DNA from: F23-B02 sp963633225
Lineage (GTDB): Bacteria; Bacillota; Clostridia; Oscillospirales; Oscillospiraceae
Reading direction: 5' to 3'
DNA length: 64,000 bases
NCBI GenBank assembly: GCA_963633225.1
Contig: CAVGXR010000042.1
Location: forward strand, 65,078-129,077
Made by a program: the position numbers and the translations under genes. Under the pieces are notes generated by a model. The model made no database searches. It saw only the letters and a list, made by a program, of their open reading frames with translations, and had not been told where the DNA came from. Below, piece after piece: positions 30,497-39,395 of the stretch (position 1 is its first letter; every line of letters starts with the position of its first letter).

Positions 30497-33082
30497 TTAT
30501 ATATCTCCGCCAGCAATCATCTTTTTGAGTCGGATGAGATCGAGGATGTTGACATCATTGTCTCCGTTGAGATCGGCACTGCCATTGATCTCCGTCGAGC
30601 TGTCGGCAATATACTTCTTGAGCCGGATCAGGTCTGAAATATCGACCTTCTTGTCGCCGTTAAGGTCACCTAAGATAATTGCCGTACCGTCAGAAGCGCC
30701 GCATTCGGGGCATACGCCGTTTTCATAGCTGTGCTCATGATTGTAATTGATAGTTAACGACGCAAGGCAATCATTGTCATCGTCTATGCTTATTTCGTTC
30801 CACTGTTCTTCCGTGCCGGAATAGTATACATCTGTCAGGCTATCGCAGCCATAGAATGCACAGTATCCGATGTTGGTGATGCTTGAAGGAATAGACACAG
30901 ATTCCAAGCTGTAGCAGTACAAAAATGCCTGAGCCCCAATATTCACCAAGCTCTCTGGCAATATTAAATGCTTTAGCACAGCGTGGTTATAGAAAGCAAG
31001 GTCTTCTATGCTTGTAACACCCTCTTTGACCGTAATGCTCTCCGACCATGTTCCTCCCAAAACGCTGGGATACAGGAGCAGCTTGCTTCCGTCCTTACTG
31101 TAGAGCACTCCGCCATCCGCGCAGAGATACAGGTTTTCAGCATCAACGGTCACTTTCTCAAGGCTGTTCAGCGAATGCGAAGATATTATAGTTTGGACAT
31201 CTTTACCCAGCGAGAGCTCTTTAACTTTGGAGAATTTATAATAGCTTTTAAAAACCGTGGTGCCGTCTGCACATACGATTTTCAGCGTATTTTGGAGGAA
31301 CGGCTCGAAACATTCCAAAGCATCCCAGTAGCTTTCATTACTTTTCGCACCATTGATCGTGAGCACACCGTCTTTTGTGAGCGTCCAGACGCTTCCGTCT
31401 TCAGCTGTGTACGGCTCGGGAATGCTGTTTCCGCAGATAGTGCATACTCCTTCATCGTTAAATTTATGAAGTTCTCTAGTCAACATGCATACATATCCGC
31501 CGCACATACTGCACTGGGAGTTCTCATTAAAATCATGGCTAACTGCACCAAGCTCGCATTTATATTGGCCGCAGCTTTTGCACTTGTTGTCATCACCGAA
31601 GTCGTGGCTGAGAGGTTCAATTCCTTCCTCATTTTCATAGCCGCATTTACTGCATGTGACTATTTGCCAGCCGTAGTCCCTGCATGTTGGTTCTGTGGTA
31701 ATTTTGATTACACAGGTGTGCTCGTGATTCTGTTCGCCAAATATAAAATCATTGTCATTCCATACTATGTCTTTGCCGGTGACTGCAGAATAGTCTGAAA
31801 AGCTGTTGCCTGTAGCATTTATGTAGCTATAGTCAGCATCAGGATTCAGTGTTATACTTTCAAGATTATTATTGTAGCAGACAAGCCAGCTTAGACTTGA
31901 CGGAAGCTCTGGCAGCGCAGTGAGTTGATTATCAAAACAATAAAGATCTTCCAGTGTTGACGGAAGTTCAGGCAGCACAGTCAAACCGCAGTTAAAACAG
32001 CTAAAACTTGTTATACCTTCAGGTATGCTCTCAATTTTATTGAGTTTATTGCCGCCGACATTGAGAATTTCCAGTCCATTCGGCAGAGCATCCGGCATAC
32101 TTGTAAGTTGATTGTTGGCACAATCAAGATGTCTCAAAGTCTCAGGTAAATTTTCCAAGCTGTTGATTAAATTTTCCGAACACACAAGGGTCTCAAGCGT
32201 TGACGGAAGTTTAGGCAGCACCGTGAGCGTATTGTCGCAGCAATAAAGAATTACCAGAGTTGACGGAAGTTCAGGCAGTGCCGTGAGCTTATTGTCAGAG
32301 CAATTAAGCATCCACAAATTTTTCAGTTCACTAAGATTTGCAGGTAGCGCCGTGAGCTGATTGTCAGAGCAACTAAGACTTGTCAGAGTTGACGGAAGTT
32401 CAGGCAGTGCCGTGAGCTTATTGTCAGAGCAACTAAGACTTGTCAGTGATGTGAAGTTCTCAATGCCCGCTATAGATGCGATATTGCGGCCGTTAACACG
32501 CAATTGTTCTACCCTTTCAATCTCGTTCTCGCTTAGCCTTCCGTCACCGTTAAAATCGCAGTAATTAGAAATATAATCTCTGAAATTATTGTCAGGAAAA
32601 GTTGTTTTGTCAACATAGGCAGCAGTGACAGCAGCACCATAGTAGTGTACCGTGACTGAGTATTTACCTGTGAAGTCAATGCTAAAAGAAAGCTTATATT
32701 CTACATTGGCTTTCATCTCATACACTAAGTTGATTCCGTTATAATCGTAATATTCTCCCGTGTCCGTATCCTGCTGGCAGTATAGGCTGCGGATGCTATC
32801 GGTATGAATCTCACGCTTAAGCGCAGTGCCGTCATCCTCGTATTCAAGAAAAAGAACCGGGCTTTCACTGAATGTCACTTCCGGACATGTGACGTACAAT
32901 TGGTATTCGCCGTCTTCGGTCGGCGTGAAGGTAAAGACCGCGCTTTCATTGTCGTCCGTTTTTACATATTCAACGGTCTCATCCAGCTTCATTTCCGTTT
33001 CATCTGCCAGCGCCGCCGTTGGCACCAGCGTCACCAGCATCATCACTGCCAGCAGCAGGCTTAGTATTCGCTTTTTCATCAT
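30497..33082 (-). CDS. Secreted leucine-rich-repeat protein with C-terminal dockerin
   Basis: 861 residues. Signal peptide 1-26 (KKRILSLLLAVMM...PTAALA). A bacterial pre-LRR segment with a Ca-loop-like NGDGRLSENEIE is at about 175-190. Then about ten 20-21-residue repeats of the type LPELPSTLxxLxCxxNxLTA (about 210-420), like the short repeats of YopM/IpaH proteins. Next a Cys-rich stretch of HDF...CxxCG units (about 440-550), a BspA-type LRR_5 region (about 640-760) and a type I dockerin: GDLNGDKKVDISDLIRLKKYI and ADLNGDNDVNILDLIRLKKMI. Dockerins bind cohesins of cellulosome scaffolds; no cohesin gene is in the window. Start from AAAGGAGAG before ATGATG. AT-richer than its neighbours. Role in adhesion or polysaccharide work is inference. 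Confidence 0.88.
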   Translation of the reverse strand: MMKKRILSLLLAVMMLVTLVPTAALADETEMKLDETVEYVKTDDNESAVFTFTPTEDGEYQLYVTCPEVTFSESPVLFLEYEDDGTALKREIHTDSIRSLYCQQDTDTGEYYDYNGINLVYEMKANVEYKLSFSIDFTGKYSVTVHYYGAAVTAAYVDKTTFPDNNFRDYISNYCDFNGDGRLSENEIERVEQLRVNGRNIASIAGIENFTSLTSLSCSDNKLTALPELPSTLTSLSCSDNQLTALPANLSELKNLWMLNCSDNKLTALPELPSTLVILYCCDNTLTVLPKLPSTLETLVCSENLINSLENLPETLRHLDCANNQLTSMPDALPNGLEILNVGGNKLNKIESIPEGITSFSCFNCGLTVLPELPSTLEDLYCFDNQLTALPELPSSLSWLVCYNNNLESITLNPDADYSYINATGNSFSDYSAVTGKDIVWNDNDFIFGEQNHEHTCVIKITTEPTCRDYGWQIVTCSKCGYENEEGIEPLSHDFGDDNKCKSCGQYKCELGAVSHDFNENSQCSMCGGYVCMLTRELHKFNDEGVCTICGNSIPEPYTAEDGSVWTLTKDGVLTINGAKSNESYWDALECFEPFLQNTLKIVCADGTTVFKSYYKFSKVKELSLGKDVQTIISSHSLNSLEKVTVDAENLYLCADGGVLYSKDGSKLLLYPSVLGGTWSESITVKEGVTSIEDLAFYNHAVLKHLILPESLVNIGAQAFLYCYSLESVSIPSSITNIGYCAFYGCDSLTDVYYSGTEEQWNEISIDDDNDCLASLTINYNHEHSYENGVCPECGASDGTAIILGDLNGDKKVDISDLIRLKKYIADSSTEINGSADLNGDNDVNILDLIRLKKMIAGGDI
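31886..32456 (-). repeat. 63-base repeats encoding leucine-rich repeats
   Basis: Within the LRR/dockerin gene, units of about 63 bases repeat. The best-conserved plus-strand core is GTTGACGGAAGTTCAGGCAG followed by YGCCGTGAGCTTATTGTCAGAGCAA, seen nearly identical at about 32250-32305 and 32395-32435, with more diverged copies down to about 31890. High identity of some copies suggests recent duplication or conversion. Confidence 0.75.
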
Positions 33083-33173
33083 TTCTCTCCTTTTAATTAG
33101 CATTTTTAACGCATTATATCTGCTATTTTCCATATTAGCATAGCATTGTTTGCGATGCAAGTGCCAATCGCAT

Positions 33174-33205
33174 AAAAAAACACCGCAGAATGATTTTCTG
33201 CGGTG
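33174..33205 (-). terminator. Terminator of the rimP-ribF operon
   Basis: CACCGCAGAA (33181-33190) and TTCTGCGGTG (33196-33205), 10-bp stem, with seven U on the minus strand (complement of 33174-33180), 18 bases past ribF. Confidence 0.9.
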
Positions 33206-33222
33206 ATAAAGGCTTGATTAAT

Positions 33223-34119
33223 TCATTTCAGGCTCTCGAAAAATTCGCGGGTGGTCTGCGCGTCGTGCTTTATCTGCGCCGAGAGGCTTTCAACATCGTC
33301 AAACTTGCGCTCGGGACGCAGGAATTTATAAAAATCAATGCGCGCCTGATGACCGTAGAGGTTGCCGCGGAAATCGAGCAGGAAGCTCTCGACGTTCACA
33401 TTGCCGCTGTCGCTCACGGTCGGGCGGACACCGACATTCGTGACCGACAGGTACTCTCCCCCGTCGATATATGCCTTCGCTGCGTAAACGCCGTGGCGCG
33501 GGACGATAACGCCCTGCGGGAAGCCCATGTTGATGGTGGGCGTGCCCATCTTCGTCCCGAGGTGGTAGCCGCTGCGGACATGATCGGTGAGCGTGTGCGG
33601 ATGGCCGAGGTAGGCGTTTGCCTTTTCCATATCGCCGCTTTCGATGAGCTCGCGGATGAGCGTGGAGCTGACGATAACTCCGTCGCGGCGCACGGCGGGG
33701 ATGATATCGCAGCCGACACCGCGTCCGGCGCAGTAGTCGCGGAGCTTTTCTGCTGTGCCGAGACCCTTGTAGCCAAAGCAGAAGTCGTGCCCGACGACGA
33801 TCCAGCGCAGGTTCATTTCGTCGATGAGCTCGTCGATGAAATCATGCCAGTCCATGCACATGACGCGGCGGTTGAAGTGGACGACGACGACCTCGTCGAT
33901 GCCGAAGCAGCGCTTTAAAATGTTCACCCTGTCCTCGGCGCTGTTTATGAGCGGCACGGTCTTGTTTAAAACAAGGTTATCCGGGTGAACGTCGAACGTG
34001 AGCACCGCGGGCTGCGCCCCCGTCTCCTGTGCGCGCTGCTTTATCATGTCAATGAGCGCTGCGTGGCCGACGTGGATGCCGTCAAAAAAGCCGAGCGCCA
34101 TTACCCTTTGTTTTGTCAT
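33223..34119 (-). CDS. ribF: Bifunctional riboflavin kinase/FAD synthetase
   Basis: 298 residues. Makes FMN from riboflavin and ATP, then FAD. The N-terminal nucleotidyl-transferase domain has GFFDGIHVGHAAL (about 8-20) and the C-terminal flavokinase domain has GTKMGTPTINMGFP near 190-203. Last gene of the rimP operon; its ATG overlaps the truB stop by four bases. Confidence 0.96.
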   Translation of the reverse strand: MTKQRVMALGFFDGIHVGHAALIDMIKQRAQETGAQPAVLTFDVHPDNLVLNKTVPLINSAEDRVNILKRCFGIDEVVVVHFNRRVMCMDWHDFIDELIDEMNLRWIVVGHDFCFGYKGLGTAEKLRDYCAGRGVGCDIIPAVRRDGVIVSSTLIRELIESGDMEKANAYLGHPHTLTDHVRSGYHLGTKMGTPTINMGFPQGVIVPRHGVYAAKAYIDGGEYLSVTNVGVRPTVSDSGNVNVESFLLDFRGNLYGHQARIDFYKFLRPERKFDDVESLSAQIKHDAQTTREFFESLK

Positions 34120-34991
34120 TGGCTTACCTCAAAAAAGCTCTTGATAGTTTTAAGCTTTCCGCCCTCCACCCTGCCGAGAAGCAGAAATTCGCCGGAGTCG
34201 GAATAGACCCTGTATTCGCCGTTTTCGGCGGAAATGTTAATTATATTGCCGGTTTTAAGGCGTTTTGACGCACTTTTGCCGGCTATAAGCTCAGGAAGCT
34301 GCATAAAAAGCGTGTCCGCCGGAAGGAGAATGCCGGACAGCCTGCCCTCCCGCGCAGCAGCTTCGATCTCCTCGAGGCTGTGCGCATTATCAACGGAAAA
34401 GGCTCCTGCCCGCGTCCTGCGCAGCGAGCTCATGCACGCGCCGCAGCCGAGCAGAGCGCCTATGTCATTGCACAGTGTGCGCACATAGGTGCCCTTTGAG
34501 CAGCTTATCCTCAGAAGATAGTCCTCGCCTTGTCTGCCCTCGAGCTCAATTGACGATACTCTTATTTTGCGCGGCGGGCGCTCAACGCTGTCCCCTCTTC
34601 GCGCAAGCTCGTACAGCTTCTTTCCGCCTATCTTGATGGCCGAGTACATGGGCGGTATCTGCTCGATATCACCGAGGAAATGAGCAGCAGCCTCGCGCAC
34701 GGCATTTTCCTCAGGCAGCTTATCGCAGCGGGCAATGACGCTGCCCGTAATGTCCTGCGTGTCGGTGCTCAGTCCGAGGCGCAGTCCGGCAAGATATTCC
34801 TTGCTGTCTGCCTCGGCAAACTCGACGGCGCGAGTGGCTCTGCCTACGAATACGACGAGCAAGCCCGTGGCCAGCGGGTCGAGCGTTCCCGAGTGGCCGA
34901 TGCGCCGCTCGTGCAGCACGCCGCGCAGCTTTGCAACTACGTCGTGGCTCGTCCAGTCCTGCGGCTTGTCAACAAGGATGATGCCGTTCAT
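34116..34991 (-). CDS. truB: tRNA pseudouridine(55) synthase
   Basis: 291 residues. Forms pseudouridine 55 in the T-loop of tRNAs. The catalytic Asp is in HSGTLDPLATGLL near residue 38; DKPQDWTSHDVV at the N-terminus and SKGTYVRTLCNDIG near 170 are family motifs. Coupled by 4-base overlaps to nrnA before it and ribF after it. Confidence 0.97.
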   Translation of the reverse strand: MNGIILVDKPQDWTSHDVVAKLRGVLHERRIGHSGTLDPLATGLLVVFVGRATRAVEFAEADSKEYLAGLRLGLSTDTQDITGSVIARCDKLPEENAVREAAAHFLGDIEQIPPMYSAIKIGGKKLYELARRGDSVERPPRKIRVSSIELEGRQGEDYLLRISCSKGTYVRTLCNDIGALLGCGACMSSLRRTRAGAFSVDNAHSLEEIEAAAREGRLSGILLPADTLFMQLPELIAGKSASKRLKTGNIINISAENGEYRVYSDSGEFLLLGRVEGGKLKTIKSFFEVSQ

Positions 34992-35920
34992 CCGAGCACC
35001 TCTCCTATTGCTGACACCAGAAGCCGCAGCGTTTCCTCGATTGATGCCTCGACCGTACAGCCCGAGGCCATTTTATGGCCGCCGCCGCCGAAGCGTGCAC
35101 AGAGTGCGCTGCTGTCAAAGCATTCGTGCGACCTTACCGAGACCTTGCATTTGTTATCGGCCAGCTCGCGTATAACAAGGCTCACGACGCAGCCCTCGAC
35201 CTTGCCCGGGATACCGGCAATATCGTCGCAGTCGTTTTCCGTAGCGGCAGCGTCGAGCATCATTCTGCGCGTGACAGTTGCGGCGACGACCTTGCCGTCA
35301 TGGAAATATCTGAGCCCTGAAAGTATGCTGCCCTCGAGCGTCATACGCGCTCTGGATACCTGACGGAACAGGTCGAAATTGAGCTTCTGCACCTCAGCGC
35401 CTAAGCTCAGGAGCTCGCTTGCCGCGGCAAAGGTCTCGCTCGTCACGTTTGAATAGCGGAAGCAGCCGCAGTCGGTGGACACGGCCATATACAGAAGGCT
35501 TGCCTCCTGCGCGGTAAGTCCGCCGCACAGCTGCTTTATTACCTGCAGGACGATCTCGCCGCAGGATGCCTTGCCGCCGTCGAGCAGGAGCTTGGCTGCG
35601 TAATGCGAGTTTGAAGGATGATGGTCTATGCAGGCATCGACCCTGCCGCTGTAGCCCCGCGGCAGCATATGCGCCTCGGCGACATCTACAGCAAGGGTGC
35701 AGTCATAGTCAAAGTCCTCTGATATATAATCCTTGACGTATTTCAGGTATTTCGGCGTAATGTCAGGATTGCTGTACAGCGCAGCCTTTTTGCCCGATCT
35801 GCGCAGCGCCGAGCAAAGTGCTGCGGCACCGCCGAGCGTATCGCCGTCAGGCCTGACATGAGTTAAAAGCAGGATATTGTCGTGCTCTTCAAGCCATGCG
35901 GCACATTCTTTGATATTCAT
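34988..35920 (-). CDS. nrnA: DHH-family phosphoesterase NrnA (oligoribonuclease/pAp phosphatase)
   Basis: 310 residues. Degrades nano-RNA and 3'-phosphoadenosine 5'-phosphate. Metal motifs: HVRPDGDTLGG (about 20-30), VDVAEAHML near 78, the DHH in ACIDHHPSN near 92-100 and the DHHA1 glycine motif FGGGGHKMASGC near 275-286. Overlaps rbfA and truB by four bases each. Confidence 0.95.
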   Translation of the reverse strand: MNIKECAAWLEEHDNILLLTHVRPDGDTLGGAAALCSALRRSGKKAALYSNPDITPKYLKYVKDYISEDFDYDCTLAVDVAEAHMLPRGYSGRVDACIDHHPSNSHYAAKLLLDGGKASCGEIVLQVIKQLCGGLTAQEASLLYMAVSTDCGCFRYSNVTSETFAAASELLSLGAEVQKLNFDLFRQVSRARMTLEGSILSGLRYFHDGKVVAATVTRRMMLDAAATENDCDDIAGIPGKVEGCVVSLVIRELADNKCKVSVRSHECFDSSALCARFGGGGHKMASGCTVEASIEETLRLLVSAIGEVLG

Positions 35921-36282
35921 TCCCCGTCCTCGCCGTCATGCTTGATATCAAGGCTGTTTATAAGCTCGTTTATATGCGCGCCGTATTCTATGCTGTGGTC
36001 GAGCTCAAACACGGGCTCCGGCGTGTTGCGCAGCTTCAGCGAATTTCCAAGCTCGCGCCGCAGCCAGCCGGACGCTGATTTGAGACCCTTTTTAAATTCC
36101 TTTTCGTTTTCCAGTCCCATGACTGACAGCCATATCTTGCAATAGCGCATATCGCCCGTCGTTTCAACGCGAGTTACGCTGATCATGCCCTGATTTACAC
36201 GTGGATCCTTGATCTCGCGCAGGAGCTTGCTCATGACAAGCTGTATATCGTCATTGGTTCTTGCCAGTTTGTTTGAAGGCAT
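35917..36282 (-). CDS. rbfA: Ribosome-binding factor A
   Basis: 121 residues. 30S maturation factor with a KH-like fold; KLARTNDDIQLVMSKLLREIKDPRV at the N-terminus and RRELGNSLKLRNTPEPVFELDHSIEYG near the C-terminus are typical. The ATG with complement ending 36282 is chosen because GGAGGAG is four to five bases upstream; the frame extends 16 codons further without a ribosome site. Stop overlaps the nrnA start. Confidence 0.95.
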   Translation of the reverse strand: MPSNKLARTNDDIQLVMSKLLREIKDPRVNQGMISVTRVETTGDMRYCKIWLSVMGLENEKEFKKGLKSASGWLRRELGNSLKLRNTPEPVFELDHSIEYGAHINELINSLDIKHDGEDGE

Positions 36283-36305
36283 TTTTCTCCTCCTGTATCT
36301 ATACG

Positions 36306-36330
36306 TTGGGCGGCCTGAACGACCGCCCAA
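36306..36330 (-). other. Hairpin in the infB-rbfA gap
   Basis: TTGGGCGG (36306-36313) and CCGCCCAA (36323-36330) form an 8-bp stem with a nine-base loop just past the infB stop. No U-tract follows on the minus strand, so it is more likely an mRNA stability or processing hairpin than a terminator. Confidence 0.5.
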
Positions 36331-36342
36331 AAAGATTTATTA

Positions 36343-38685
36343 TCAGACCTTTACCTGCTGCATAATGAAGCACTCGATAACGTCGCCGACCTTGATATCG
36401 TTGAATTTTTCAACCTGCATACCGCATTCATAGCCGCTGGCGACTTCCTTGACATCGTCCTTGAAGCGGCGCAGCGATGCAAGCTCTCCCTCGTGGATAA
36501 CGATATTGTCGCGCAGCACGCGAACCGAGCAGCCGCGCTGGATCTTGCCGTCGAGCACATAGCAGCCGGTAACCGTTCCGACCTTGGAGACCTTGTAGGT
36601 CTCGCGCACCTCGGCGTGGCCGATAATGACCTCCTCGAACTTCGGTGCAAGCATACCCTTCATGGCAGCCTCGATCTCGTTGATGCAGTCGTAGATAACA
36701 CGGTACATGCGCATATCGACATTTGCGCGTGCGGCACTGTCTCGTGCGGCATTGTCGGGACGGACGTTGAAGCCGACAATGATAGCGCCGGAGGTAGCGG
36801 CGAGCATAACGTCGGATTCGTTGATCGCACCGACGGCACTGTGAATGACCTTTACGCGCACCTCGTCGTTCGTGATCTTTTCGAGCGATGCCTTGACCGC
36901 CTCGGCAGAGCCCTGAACGTCGGCCTTGACGATGATGTTGAGAGTTTTCATCTCTCCGGCCTGGATCTGGCTGAACAGATCCTCAAGGCTTACCTTCTTG
37001 CTGCTGCCGAAGGCTGCGTTCTTCTGCTGAGTCTTACGCTCCTCAACGAGCTCGCGGGCCATGCGCTCATCGGCAACTGCGTTGAAGGTATCGCCCGCGC
37101 TGGGTACCTCGGACATGCCGGATATCTCGACAGGAACTGAGGGGCCGGCCTCGGTTATGCGAACGCCCTTGTCGTTTATCATGGTGCGCACGCGGCCTAC
37201 CGCCGTGCCCGCAATGATGATATCGCCGAGCCTGAGCGTACCGTTCTGAACAAGAACGGTCATGATCGGGCCGCGGCCCTTGTCGAGCCTTGCCTCTATG
37301 ACAGCGCCCTTTGCAGCGCGGTTCGGATTTGCCTTGAGCTCCTGAACCTCGGCCAGAATAACGAGGTTTTCAAGCAGATTATCAATACCCTCGCCGGTCT
37401 TTGCGGAGATCGGGCATACGATCGTCTCGCCGCCCCACTCCTCGGGAACAATATCGTACTCGGTCAGCTGCTGCTTTATACGCTCGGGATTTGCGCCGAC
37501 AGTGTCCATCTTGTTGATGGCAACGACAAGCGGTATACCTGCGGCCTTGGCGTGGTTTATGCTCTCGACCGTCTGCGGCATAATACCGTCGTCGGCAGCG
37601 ACAACGAGGATGGCAATATCAGTCACCATTGCACCGCGGGCACGCATCGAGGTAAATGCCTCGTGGCCCGGGGTATCGAGGAAGGTTATCGGGCTGCCGT
37701 TGATCTCAACGGTGTATGCGCCGATATGCTGCGTTATGCCGCCTGCCTCACCGGAGGCGACGTTTGCATGACGGATATAGTCAAGAAGCGAGGTCTTGCC
37801 GTGGTCAACGTGACCCATGACGACAACGACGGGCGCACGGCCAACGAGCTCATCGGCGCTGTCCTCGTGATCGTCGATAAGCTTCTCTTCAACAGTAACG
37901 ACGACTTCCTTTTCGACCTTGCAGCCGAACTCCATTGCGACGAGCGCCGCGGTGTCGTAATCGACAACGTCGGAAACAGAGGCGAAAACGCCGAGCTTTA
38001 TAAGGCGCTTTATGACCTCGCCGGCAGACTTCTTCATTCTCGACGCAAGCTCGCCGACGTTTATCTCGTCAGGGATCATTACCTTGAGCTGCTGCTTCTT
38101 TGCGATCTCAAGCTGGAGCTTCTGCATCTTGTCGCGCTCTTCCTGACGACGCTTTGCCGATGCCGCCTGCCCCTGCTGGCGCTGCTTTGCCTTGTTAACG
38201 ATCTTTTCCTTGCCGCCCTTGCGGTCGCGGTCACGGCTGCGGTTCTTGTCGCCTGCCATGTTGTCAAACTTCTCGTCGTACTTGGCTATATTCACCGCCG
38301 CGCTGCCGCGGGTATCGACAACGCGCTTCTCCGCGACCTGACGCGGAACATGCGGCTTGTTCTCCTTTTCCTTTTTTGCAGGTGCCGGCTGTGCGGGGGC
38401 TGCCGCCTTGTCAGAGGGCTGCGCCTGAGCTGCCTTGCCCTGCTTTTTCTCGGCAGGCTTTGCCGCTTCCGCCTTGGGTGCGGAGGCAAATATGTCTGCC
38501 AGACTCGCTGCCTGATTATGCTGAGTCAGATACTCAAATATCACGTCAAGCTCGTTATTTTCAAGAACCTGCATGTGGTTTTTCGGAGTCGTAGCATAGT
38601 CCGTTAATATCTGAGTTATCACCTTGGATGTTGTGTTGAAATCCTTTGCTACCTCGTGTACTCTGTATTTATTGATCATGCTCAT
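36343..38685 (-). CDS. infB: Translation initiation factor IF-2
   Basis: 780 residues, the compact Gram-positive form. An N-terminal IF2_N segment is followed by a low-complexity Ala/Lys/Pro-rich stretch (about 70-200), a second IF2_N (about 205-255) and the GTPase domain with GHVDHGKTS at 291-299, DTPGHEAF near 337 and NKMD near 391; domains II-IV follow. It delivers fMet-tRNA to the 30S subunit. The ATG overlaps the stop of the L7Ae-like gene by four bases. Confidence 0.98.
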   Translation of the reverse strand: MSMINKYRVHEVAKDFNTTSKVITQILTDYATTPKNHMQVLENNELDVIFEYLTQHNQAASLADIFASAPKAEAAKPAEKKQGKAAQAQPSDKAAAPAQPAPAKKEKENKPHVPRQVAEKRVVDTRGSAAVNIAKYDEKFDNMAGDKNRSRDRDRKGGKEKIVNKAKQRQQGQAASAKRRQEERDKMQKLQLEIAKKQQLKVMIPDEINVGELASRMKKSAGEVIKRLIKLGVFASVSDVVDYDTAALVAMEFGCKVEKEVVVTVEEKLIDDHEDSADELVGRAPVVVVMGHVDHGKTSLLDYIRHANVASGEAGGITQHIGAYTVEINGSPITFLDTPGHEAFTSMRARGAMVTDIAILVVAADDGIMPQTVESINHAKAAGIPLVVAINKMDTVGANPERIKQQLTEYDIVPEEWGGETIVCPISAKTGEGIDNLLENLVILAEVQELKANPNRAAKGAVIEARLDKGRGPIMTVLVQNGTLRLGDIIIAGTAVGRVRTMINDKGVRITEAGPSVPVEISGMSEVPSAGDTFNAVADERMARELVEERKTQQKNAAFGSSKKVSLEDLFSQIQAGEMKTLNIIVKADVQGSAEAVKASLEKITNDEVRVKVIHSAVGAINESDVMLAATSGAIIVGFNVRPDNAARDSAARANVDMRMYRVIYDCINEIEAAMKGMLAPKFEEVIIGHAEVRETYKVSKVGTVTGCYVLDGKIQRGCSVRVLRDNIVIHEGELASLRRFKDDVKEVASGYECGMQVEKFNDIKVGDVIECFIMQQVKV

Positions 38686-39113
38686 GCATTGGTCCTCCTT
38701 TTACCTGTCCTCTTGTTTTTCTGCGGGTTACTGTCGTTTTTGCGCTTCCTGCCGATCTGTGCACGCCTTTGTATCGTTTGAGCAGCGTCCTCGTATTCAG
38801 ACGGAGATATGCCGCACAGCAGCTTCATAAGGGCATCGGCAAAGCCAATATCGCACACTGCCGCCATTGAGCAGCCGCTCTTTCCGACATGCTCCGATAT
38901 CTCTTCCTTTGTAAACGGAAGCGTTATCAGCGGCGCTTTGCTGCCGTACATATAGCCTGACGCACGCTTTTTCGCGTTGTCCGAGGCATCCGACGCAAGG
39001 AGCACAAGCTTTGCCGCGTGTTCCCTGACGGCTGAGCCCGTATCCTCCTCGCCTATGCGCAGAGCATTGGCTTTTCGCATGAGCCCGAGCAGATTCAAGG
39101 CTTTTTCCTTCAT
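38682..39113 (-). CDS. L7Ae-family ribosomal-like protein (YlxQ)
   Basis: 143 residues. L7Ae/L30e fold: LNLLGLMRKANALRIGEEDTGSAVREHAAKLVLLASDASDNAKKR is typical of YlxQ, a kink-turn RNA binding protein of the nusA-infB operon. The C-terminal 35 residues are very basic (RRAQIGRKRKNDSNPQKNKRTGKRR), a tail longer than in B. subtilis YlxQ. Coupled on both sides by 4-base overlaps. Confidence 0.92.
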   Translation of the reverse strand: MKEKALNLLGLMRKANALRIGEEDTGSAVREHAAKLVLLASDASDNAKKRASGYMYGSKAPLITLPFTKEEISEHVGKSGCSMAAVCDIGFADALMKLLCGISPSEYEDAAQTIQRRAQIGRKRKNDSNPQKNKRTGKRRTNA

Positions 39114-39376
39114 TGCTTCGCCTCCATCTGCTGCTGCAGGGCTTCGTATATCTCCTCGGGTATCTGCACAGAAAAGGCTCGCTCCAGCGCTCTGGACTTC
39201 ATTGCTTTTCTAAGGCACTCCCCGTTCGGGCACAGATACGCGCCCCTGCCCGGCATTTTGCCCTTAAAATCAAGGCTCACTTCCCCGTCCGGCGACTTCA
39301 CCGCACGGATAAGCTCGCGCTTAGGCTTCATCTCGCGGCAGCCCAAGCACTGCCTCATCGGTATTTTCTTCTGCAC
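39110..39376 (-). CDS. ylxR: YlxR (RnpM) family RNA-binding protein
   Basis: 88 residues. YlxR/DUF448 with MRQCLGCREMKPKRELIRAV and GRGAYLCPNGECLRKAMK; four Cys give a zinc-ribbon-like pattern. In B. subtilis this protein binds RNase P RNA and affects many genes. The start codon is GTG (complement 39374-39376) with GGGAGG eight bases upstream. It overlaps the L7Ae-like gene by four bases. Confidence 0.94.
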   Translation of the reverse strand: MQKKIPMRQCLGCREMKPKRELIRAVKSPDGEVSLDFKGKMPGRGAYLCPNGECLRKAMKSRALERAFSVQIPEEIYEALQQQMEAKQ

Positions 39377-39395
39377 TGCGGCTGCCTCCCTTCAA

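Noticed and set aside
31886..32456. Regular repeats that could suggest a CRISPR array
   Set aside because: The period is 63 bases with no unique spacers, and the units translate in frame to leucine-rich repeats.
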